DNA of 18,736 nt from CAZPLZ01 sp964587525 (GTDB lineage Bacteria; Oederibacteriota; CAKKQC01). The stretch lies in contig CAZPLZ010000057.1 in NCBI GenBank assembly GCA_964587525.1, positions 1 through 18,736 of the forward strand. The letters are read 5' to 3'. The notes under the pieces were generated by a model. The model saw nothing but the letters and a program-made list of their open reading frames with translations. It searched no databases and was not told the DNA's origin. Below are positions 14,177 through 18,736 of this stretch, piece after piece. Made by a program: the position numbers and the translations under genes. Positions within the stretch are counted from its first letter, which is position 1. Each line of letters starts with the position of its first letter.

Positions 14177-15039
14177 AAGTCTATGTGAACGGCAAGCTGG
14201 TTGAAAAAGAGAAGGCCGCGATCTCGGTGTTCGACCATGGACTCCTCTACGGGGACGGCGTGTTTGAGGGCATCCGGTCGTACGGTGGCCGGGTCTTTAA
14301 ACTGGATGAGCATCTGGACCGCTTGCAGGACTCCGCCCGCGCGATCATGCTGGAGATCCCGTTAAGCGCGGGACAACTCAAGGAAGCGGTCCTGAACACG
14401 CTCCGCGCTAACAACCTTACAGACGCCTACATCCGTCTCATCGTCACCCGTGGCGAGGGGGATCTGGGGCTGGACCCCCGCAAGTGCCACGAGCCGCAAG
14501 TCATCATCATCACGGATAAGATCTCGCTCTACCCGAAAGAGTTCTATGAAAAGGGACTCGCCGTTATGACCGTGACCACCCGGCGCAACCTTCCTGAGGC
14601 CTTGAACTCACGAATCAAGTCGCTCAACTACCTCAACAACATCCTGGCAAAGATCGAGGCCAACAATTACGGCGTCCTGGAAGCGATCATGCTGAACGCG
14701 GAAGGCTATGTGGCTGAATGCACCGGCGACAACGTGTTCATTGTGCGCAAAGGCACCTTGGTGACACCGCCGACGCATATCGGCGCTCTGGAGGGCATCA
14801 CGCGCAACACCGTCATCGAACTGGCCAAAGCTCAACGCATCCCCTGCACCGAGGAAGTGTTCACCCGATACGAGCTGTACACAGCGGACGAGGCGTTCCT
14901 GACCGGCACGGCGGCGGAAATTATCCCGGTGTCCAATGTGGACAGCCGGCCGATTGGCACCGGCCGCCCAGGCCCGGTGACCCTGAACCTCATCCAGAAA
15001 TTCCACGCGCTGACCCTCCATGAGGGCGTTCCTCTATGA
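14173..15039 (+). CDS. ilvE: Branched-chain amino acid aminotransferase (class IV PLP fold)
   Basis: Transfers amino groups between glutamate and the 2-oxo acids of Leu, Ile and Val. The 288-residue protein has VFDHGLLYGDGVFEGIRSYGG (19-39), the PLP lysine in SRIKSLNYLNNILAK (K149), the cofactor-binding glutamate in GYVAECTGDNVF (E182), and TPPTHIGALEGITRNTV. The class also contains D-amino acid aminotransferase and aminodeoxychorismate lyase; the SLNYLNN and FEGIRSY motifs favour IlvE, but substrate range cannot be proved. The GTG start overlaps the lolD stop by 4 bases, so it appears translationally coupled to a transporter gene with which it has no evident functional tie. Confidence 0.92.
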   Translation: MKVYVNGKLVEKEKAAISVFDHGLLYGDGVFEGIRSYGGRVFKLDEHLDRLQDSARAIMLEIPLSAGQLKEAVLNTLRANNLTDAYIRLIVTRGEGDLGLDPRKCHEPQVIIITDKISLYPKEFYEKGLAVMTVTTRRNLPEALNSRIKSLNYLNNILAKIEANNYGVLEAIMLNAEGYVAECTGDNVFIVRKGTLVTPPTHIGALEGITRNTVIELAKAQRIPCTEEVFTRYELYTADEAFLTGTAAEIIPVSNVDSRPIGTGRPGPVTLNLIQKFHALTLHEGVPL

Positions 15040-15079
15040 CCCTCCTCTCATTTCCCCTCATCAACCACCCACCCCTCCA
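15039..15079 (+). other. G-free pyrimidine-rich tract at the ilvE/isomerase junction
   Basis: For 41 bases from the last base of the ilvE stop codon the plus strand has no G (mainly C and T, with ACCC and TCATTTCCCC runs). It resembles the C-rich arm of the palindromic repeats at 12137 and 13428 without a matching G-rich arm. Only a weak CAGG precedes the next ATG at 15092. Confidence 0.5.
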
Positions 15080-15091
15080 GGCGCTATAAGC

Positions 15092-16195
15092 ATGAACGCG
15101 CTCAAGGGACGTGCGGCCGCCCTAACACGGCTTAACCGGGTGGATCTCATGGCGCGGATTGATGCCTCCGGCATGCGGCATTTATTACAAACATTTTCCA
15201 GCCAGATGGAGGAAGCCACCCGGCTAGCATTGCAACTTCCCCTCCCGCGCATTGCGCGTCCAAGGCAAGCCCTGGTGGCGGGGATGGGTGGGTCAGCCAT
15301 CGGTGGCGACCTGGCCCGGGTATGGGAACTGGCGCTCGGCGGCATCCCAATCCAGGTCAACCGTGGTTACCAGGTCCCACACTCTGTGGGCCGCGGCGAT
15401 CTCCTGATCGCTTCAAGTTATTCCGGGAACACCGAGGAAACGCTGGCCTCCTACACAGCAGCCCGGCGGCAAGGCCTGAGCATCATTGCGATCACCACAG
15501 GGGGAAAACTGGAACGCCTCGCGCGGCGCGACCAGATCCCCTGCCTCATCCTTCCAGGCGGCCTTCCCCCTCGTGCCGCCCTGGGATTCTCGGGGCTGCC
15601 AATTCTGGTCCTCCTGTGGCGGCTGCGCGCCGGGCCCTCACCGCTTGCCCAGATCCGGGAAGCTACCCGGCTAGCTGCAAAACTGGCCAGCCGTTACGCC
15701 CCGGAGATCCCCTGGCGGCGGAATCCAGCCAAACAACTCGCCGCCTGCCTGATTTTCCGTTTTCCATTTATTTATGGCAGCCAGGACCGGTTCGACATCG
15801 TGGCGCTGCGGTTCAAATGCCAGCTCGCAGAAAACTCAAAAATGCTGTCTTCGTTTGCATCACTACCTGAAATGAACCATAATGAAATTGAAGGGTGGGA
15901 GGTGCCAGACGTCATGACCCGTGATCAACGGATCGCGGTGATACTCCATGACCGGGGAGATCATCCGCGGATCAGACGAAGGATGAAAATCTCGGGCAGG
16001 CTTATCTACCCACAGTGCACCGCTGTATTGAATTACAAGTCCACCGGCTCCGGTCTTCTGGCCCGGCTGATGTCCCTCATCGTGCTCGGCGATTACGCGA
16101 GTTACTACGCCGCTGTGGCCCGGAATGTGGATCCAACTCCCGTGGCTTCGATCACCCGTATTAAAACTGCACTCGGCGCCGCGGCAGGACCTTAA
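15092..16195 (+). CDS. Bifunctional phosphoglucose/phosphomannose isomerase (SIS-domain)
   Basis: Interconverts glucose-6-P, fructose-6-P and mannose-6-P, linking glycolysis to sugar nucleotides for surface glycans. Two SIS domains are visible. GMGGSAIGGDL (64-74) and SSYSGNTEETLASY (108-121) bind the phosphate, PRAALGFSGLP (160-170) holds a conserved arginine, and FKCQLAENSKMLSSFASLPE followed by MNHNEIEGW contains the conserved residues typical of the Pgi/Pmi family. From ATG 15092 the length is 367 residues. An upstream in-frame ATG at 15020 would add 24 proline-rich residues and overlap ilvE; a later start near 15141-15150 is also possible because family members often begin near ARIDASGM. 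The HD-GYP gene starts 5 bases after its stop. Confidence 0.9.
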   Translation: MNALKGRAAALTRLNRVDLMARIDASGMRHLLQTFSSQMEEATRLALQLPLPRIARPRQALVAGMGGSAIGGDLARVWELALGGIPIQVNRGYQVPHSVGRGDLLIASSYSGNTEETLASYTAARRQGLSIIAITTGGKLERLARRDQIPCLILPGGLPPRAALGFSGLPILVLLWRLRAGPSPLAQIREATRLAAKLASRYAPEIPWRRNPAKQLAACLIFRFPFIYGSQDRFDIVALRFKCQLAENSKMLSSFASLPEMNHNEIEGWEVPDVMTRDQRIAVILHDRGDHPRIRRRMKISGRLIYPQCTAVLNYKSTGSGLLARLMSLIVLGDYASYYAAVARNVDPTPVASITRIKTALGAAAGP

Positions 16196-16200
16196 CCCGT

Positions 16201-17190
16201 ATGGCCCCACTGAGCGTCTTCAAAGGCATAACGCCCCGGCTCGTCGGGGTCGCCTCACTGGTGATCTTCGTTTGCATGAGCCTCACCGGCTCCCTCGCCG
16301 CCTATCGCCATCATGTACAACTCATTGAAATGGGAGCGAACGTTCCGGACTTTCCGATATTTCTGATCGGCCAGGTGCGTCAGGACATTTTCTGGATCGT
16401 GTTCACCTTCATCACCGCCACCCTCATCAGCACCATCCTGATTGGCTATCTGACCCGCCCGCTGCGATCAGTTGCCTCGTACGCCCAGGCCATCGAACGT
16501 GGAAAGATCGAGGATACGCTTGCCATCAAAGGTCATGATGAGGCCAGCGCCATCGCCGAAGCCCTCAACGTGGTGTTGGAACGCCTCAGGCAATCGTACA
16601 TCTCGACGCTCAGCGCACTGGCGACGCTGCTGGAGACGAAAGACAGCAAAACCGAAACACACTCGCTGCGCAGCGTTAAGTACGCTCTCGAGCTCGGCAA
16701 GGCGGCCGGGCTCTCACACCAAGACCTGACTGAGCTGGAACAGGGGGCGTTATTACACGACATTGGCAAAGTTGGTGTGGCCGACGTCATATTGAAGAAA
16801 CCCAGCCCGTTGACCGAGGAAGAATGGAAGGTGATGCGCCAGCATCCTTCGATCGGCTACAACGTTTTGAAAAACCTGAAATTCCTTCAGAACTCCCTTC
16901 CGGTCGTGCTTCATCACCAGGAACGCTACGATGGGCATGGCTATCCGGAAGGCCTCAAGGGTGAACAAATTCCCTTCCTCGCGCGGATCTTCACGATCGC
17001 CGACTCTTTCGACGCCATGACCTCTGACCGCCCCTACCGGAAGGCCATGAAGGCCGAAAGCGCCATCGAGGAGGTCAAGAACAATGCGGGCACCCAATTC
17101 GACCCCAAGCTTGCTGAAACCTTCGTCAAGCTCTGGGGGGACGGATGCTTACAGCAAGACGGCGGATCCGGTCCATCAGTAAACGCCTGA
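16201..17190 (+). CDS. Membrane HAMP/HD-GYP cyclic-di-GMP phosphodiesterase
   Basis: A likely inner-membrane enzyme that hydrolyses c-di-GMP. A helix at residues ~14-34 and a second at ~63-83 enclose a very short external loop of about 28 residues. A HAMP linker follows (TRPLRSVASYAQAIERGKIED, ~85-136), then the HD-GYP domain. Metal and substrate residues are present: H154 in THSLRS, H186/D187 in LLHDIGKVG, H215 in MRQHPSIG, H238-H239 with D244 and the GYP of HHQERYDGHGYPEGLKG, and D268 in IFTIADSFDAMTSDRPYR. The catalytic domain therefore looks intact. With so small a loop it probably lacks an external ligand domain. AGGA lies about 11 bases before the ATG. Confidence 0.93.
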   Translation: MAPLSVFKGITPRLVGVASLVIFVCMSLTGSLAAYRHHVQLIEMGANVPDFPIFLIGQVRQDIFWIVFTFITATLISTILIGYLTRPLRSVASYAQAIERGKIEDTLAIKGHDEASAIAEALNVVLERLRQSYISTLSALATLLETKDSKTETHSLRSVKYALELGKAAGLSHQDLTELEQGALLHDIGKVGVADVILKKPSPLTEEEWKVMRQHPSIGYNVLKNLKFLQNSLPVVLHHQERYDGHGYPEGLKGEQIPFLARIFTIADSFDAMTSDRPYRKAMKAESAIEEVKNNAGTQFDPKLAETFVKLWGDGCLQQDGGSGPSVNA

Positions 17191-17228
17191 TACTTTAACC
17201 ATCCCCTTTCCTTCCTCTTCCTCAACCT
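17190..17228 (+). other. G-free pyrimidine-rich leader before the FAH-family gene
   Basis: For 39 bases between the stop of the HD-GYP gene and one base before ATG 17230, the plus strand has no G, so no Shine-Dalgarno sequence is possible there. CCATCCCCTTTCC at 17199 aligns well with the start of the C-rich arm of repeat copy C (CCATTCCCCCTTC at 13423). Confidence 0.5.
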
Positions 17229-17229
17229 G

Positions 17230-18171
17230 ATGAAATTTCTGCGTTTTGACGCAGGACAGGGACCCCGGCTCGGCGTCCTGCTGAACAAACAGGTGGTGGA
17301 CTTGCTGGCTGCGGCGCGCCTTTATCTGGTGGGGGGCGTCAGCGGGCAGGATGCCGCATTCGAACTTATGTACTCCCACGACACCAGAAACTTGATCGAA
17401 GGTGGCACCACGGCTCTGCACAACGCACGGCTGACCTTAAAGCGAGTGGAAGAACTCCTGAAGCCGGGCGCCAACCCTCCAGATGCCGTGTACACGGCCG
17501 AGGCGGTGCGCTGGCTTCCACCAGTCCCCTCACCTTCAAAAATTATTGCGGTGGGGCAGAATTATCTGGACCACATCCGGGAGCAGAAGATCGAACCGCC
17601 GAAAACCCCCATCCTGTTTTCCAAGGCTCCCACGACCATCATCGGACCGGGAGAGGACATCCGGTGGCCTAAAAACCTCACCACGCAGGTGGATCCCGAG
17701 GTCGAGCTGGGGGTGATCGTCGGCAAGAAAGCCAAGGGGGTGTCACCAGCGCAGGCGCTGGATTACGTCTTCGGCTACACCGTCTTAAACGACGTCAGCG
17801 CGCGGGACCTCCAGTTTGGCGACCAGCAGTGGGTGCGCGGAAAATCCCTTGACACGTTTTGCCCAATGGGTCCCGTGCTGGTCACCAAAGACGAGATTCC
17901 AGATCCGCAGGCACTGAAGCTCTCCTGCGCGGTGAACAGCCGGGTCTGGCAGGATTCCAGCACCCGGGAGATGATTTTCTCCGTCGCCACGCTGCTGTCG
18001 TTCATCGCGCAGGGTATGACCCTGCTGCCTGGCGATGTTATTGCCACCGGCACCCCCCACGGGGTCGGCGTGTTTCAGAACCCTCCGGTGTTTCTCAAGG
18101 CCGGCGATACGCTGCGCCTCGAAGTCGAAAAGATCGGCGTGCTGGAAAATCCCGTCAGCGGACCTTATTGA
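17230..18171 (+). CDS. Fumarylacetoacetate hydrolase (FAH) family protein
   Basis: A metal-dependent hydrolase, decarboxylase or isomerase acting on 2-oxo or acylpyruvate-type compounds; the substrate is not identifiable. The 313-residue protein has a variable ~100-residue N-terminal part and a C-terminal FAH fold. IIAVGQNYLDHIREQ (105-119) carries the conserved His, VDPEVELGVIVGKKAKG (154-170) the metal-binding ExE pair (E157, E159), and TVLNDVSARDLQF (184-196) the conserved Asp. MTLLPGDVIATGTPHGVG is the usual C-terminal signature. Related enzymes include HpcE/YcgM-type decarboxylases, oxaloacetate decarboxylase/tautomerase and 2-keto-3-deoxy-arabinonate dehydratase relatives. The ATG is the natural start but has no ribosome binding site. 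It is convergent with nusB, 7 bases apart. Confidence 0.92.
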   Translation: MKFLRFDAGQGPRLGVLLNKQVVDLLAAARLYLVGGVSGQDAAFELMYSHDTRNLIEGGTTALHNARLTLKRVEELLKPGANPPDAVYTAEAVRWLPPVPSPSKIIAVGQNYLDHIREQKIEPPKTPILFSKAPTTIIGPGEDIRWPKNLTTQVDPEVELGVIVGKKAKGVSPAQALDYVFGYTVLNDVSARDLQFGDQQWVRGKSLDTFCPMGPVLVTKDEIPDPQALKLSCAVNSRVWQDSSTREMIFSVATLLSFIAQGMTLLPGDVIATGTPHGVGVFQNPPVFLKAGDTLRLEVEKIGVLENPVSGPY

Positions 18172-18178
18172 TCGGGAC

Positions 18179-18640
18179 TTATTTCCCTGCTTTCGGGGTG
18201 TGCTCCACCTTGTGGGCTGCGTACTTGGCGCAGAGATTTCCCAGCACGCCGTTCACGAATTTCGATGATTGCTCGGTGGAGTACTGCCGGGACAGCTCGA
18301 TGGCTTCGTCAATCGTGACATTGGCGGGGATATCGTCTAAAAACAGCAGCTCGTAGATCGCCACCCGCATCAACTGGGTGTCCACGGCCGCCAGCCGGTC
18401 AAACTCCCAGCGCTGAAGCGCCTCCTTGATCTTGGCGTCAATGTCCTCCCGGTGCTCCAGCACACCACGGGCCAGTTGGAGTGCAAAGTGTTGCACGCGC
18501 TCGGGAGCCTTCTGATACTCGTTAAAATCTCTTAACACATCTTCAAGCGATTGGCCGCCCGGGACAGCCTGATACAACAACTTCATCGCGAGCGCCCGCC
18601 CTCGCCGCCTGGCCCCAGTACCAGTACGTTTTTGCTTCAT
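18179..18640 (-). CDS. nusB: Transcription antitermination protein NusB
   Basis: An RNA-binding factor that with NusE (S10) joins antitermination complexes on rRNA operons. The 153-residue protein opens with the basic GARRRGRALAMKLLYQ. It then has HFALQLARGVLEHREDIDAKIKEALQRWEFDRLAAVDTQLMRVAIYEL and IPANVTIDEAIELSRQYSTEQSSKFVNGVLG, which are highly characteristic. The C-terminal tail (KYAAHKVEHTPKAGK) is a little longer than usual. ATG 18640 has no obvious ribosome binding site, but the ATG overlaps a TGA in another frame (ATGA), which hints at coupling to an upstream gene. The gene ends 7 bases from the convergent FAH-family gene; no terminator hairpin with a U-tract is seen between them. 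Confidence 0.95.
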   Translation of the reverse strand: MKQKRTGTGARRRGRALAMKLLYQAVPGGQSLEDVLRDFNEYQKAPERVQHFALQLARGVLEHREDIDAKIKEALQRWEFDRLAAVDTQLMRVAIYELLFLDDIPANVTIDEAIELSRQYSTEQSSKFVNGVLGNLCAKYAAHKVEHTPKAGK

Positions 18641-18735
18641 AGGGATGCGAATTGTTGCACGAGCATACGCACTCTGATTACATTGTAGTGAGCGCTTACT
18701 GGCGTGCTTTCAACTTTCCAAACAGCGAGGCCATC
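18637..18735 (-). CDS. Possible C-terminal end of a gene upstream of nusB (partial)
   Basis: A frame open from the right edge reads DGLAVWKVESTPVSAHYNVI and ends RVRMLVQQFASL before a TGA that overlaps the nusB ATG. Only 32 residues are visible and they match no family I recognise; in particular they do not look like the end of riboflavin synthase beta chain (RibH), the common neighbour of nusB. The stretch could equally be a leader or promoter region. Confidence 0.3.
   Translation of the reverse strand, partial: DGLAVWKVESTPVSAHYNVIRVRMLVQQFASL
18687..18700. promoter_or_regulatory. Short palindrome upstream of nusB (possible operator)
   Basis: agtgagcgcttact is an inverted repeat with one mismatched pair (AGT.AGCGCT.ACT). 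It lies about 47 bases before the nusB start and next to a second small inverted repeat, TACA-TTGTA (tacattgta, 18679-18687). It could be a protein-binding site or chance. Confidence 0.2.
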
Positions 18736-18736
18736 T

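Noticed and set aside
18660..18736. Sigma-70 type promoter for nusB (TTGAAA with TACAAT on the minus strand).
   Set aside because: The spacer is 20 bases, too long for a normal promoter, and the region may be the end of an overlapping gene.

Overview
The window looks like chromosomal core DNA from a high-GC, diderm (Gram-negative type) bacterium. The support is an apolipoprotein N-acyltransferase (Lnt), a LolC/LolD lipoprotein export pair and a lipid-linked glycan polymerase/ligase, all of which need an outer-membrane style envelope. There is no phage, plasmid, insertion sequence, rRNA, tRNA or CRISPR signal. The phylum cannot be fixed from sequence reading alone; an uncultivated, Nitrospirota-, NC10- or Omnitrophota-like lineage is only a guess.

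Layout. Two gene trains diverge from a 52-bp gap at about 10628-10679. The minus-strand train runs leftward: a GT-C type membrane glycosyltransferase (10627-8498), a SixA-like histidine phosphatase (8501-8028), a giant 1065-residue O-antigen ligase-like protein (8001-4804), Lnt (4807-3287), a stand-alone cyclic-nucleotide-binding domain protein (3244-2765), an exported six-repeat kelch protein (about 2796-1708), and a large exported repeat protein that leaves the window at base 1. The plus-strand train runs rightward: lysS, lolC/E, lolD, ilvE, a bifunctional phosphoglucose/phosphomannose isomerase, an HAMP/HD-GYP cyclic-di-GMP phosphodiesterase, and a fumarylacetoacetate-hydrolase family enzyme. 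nusB lies convergent at the right end (18640-18179), with perhaps the last codons of another gene overlapping its start.

How the genes fit together. Much of the window serves the envelope. The GT-C enzyme and the double ligase would build or transfer a surface glycan, the sugar isomerase would feed sugar-nucleotide synthesis, Lnt matures lipoproteins and LolCD releases them to the outer membrane. Two exported beta-propeller proteins sit behind Lnt. A cyclic-nucleotide-binding protein and an HD-GYP phosphodiesterase suggest second-messenger input. Junctions are tight (several 4-base stop/start overlaps), so co-transcription is likely within each train.

Most unusual points: (1) the 1065-residue protein contains two complete, colinear copies of the O-antigen ligase core followed by TPR-like helices; (2) the leftmost repeat protein switches in mid-repeat from an NWRIRKYD-type propeller repeat to a kelch repeat of the kind in the neighbouring gene; (3) a GC-rich palindromic repeat lies at gene ends, where it encodes the tail of LysS and of Lnt, precedes or extends LolD, and supplies the ribosome binding site of lolC; (4) two further gene junctions are G-free pyrimidine tracts that resemble one arm of that repeat.
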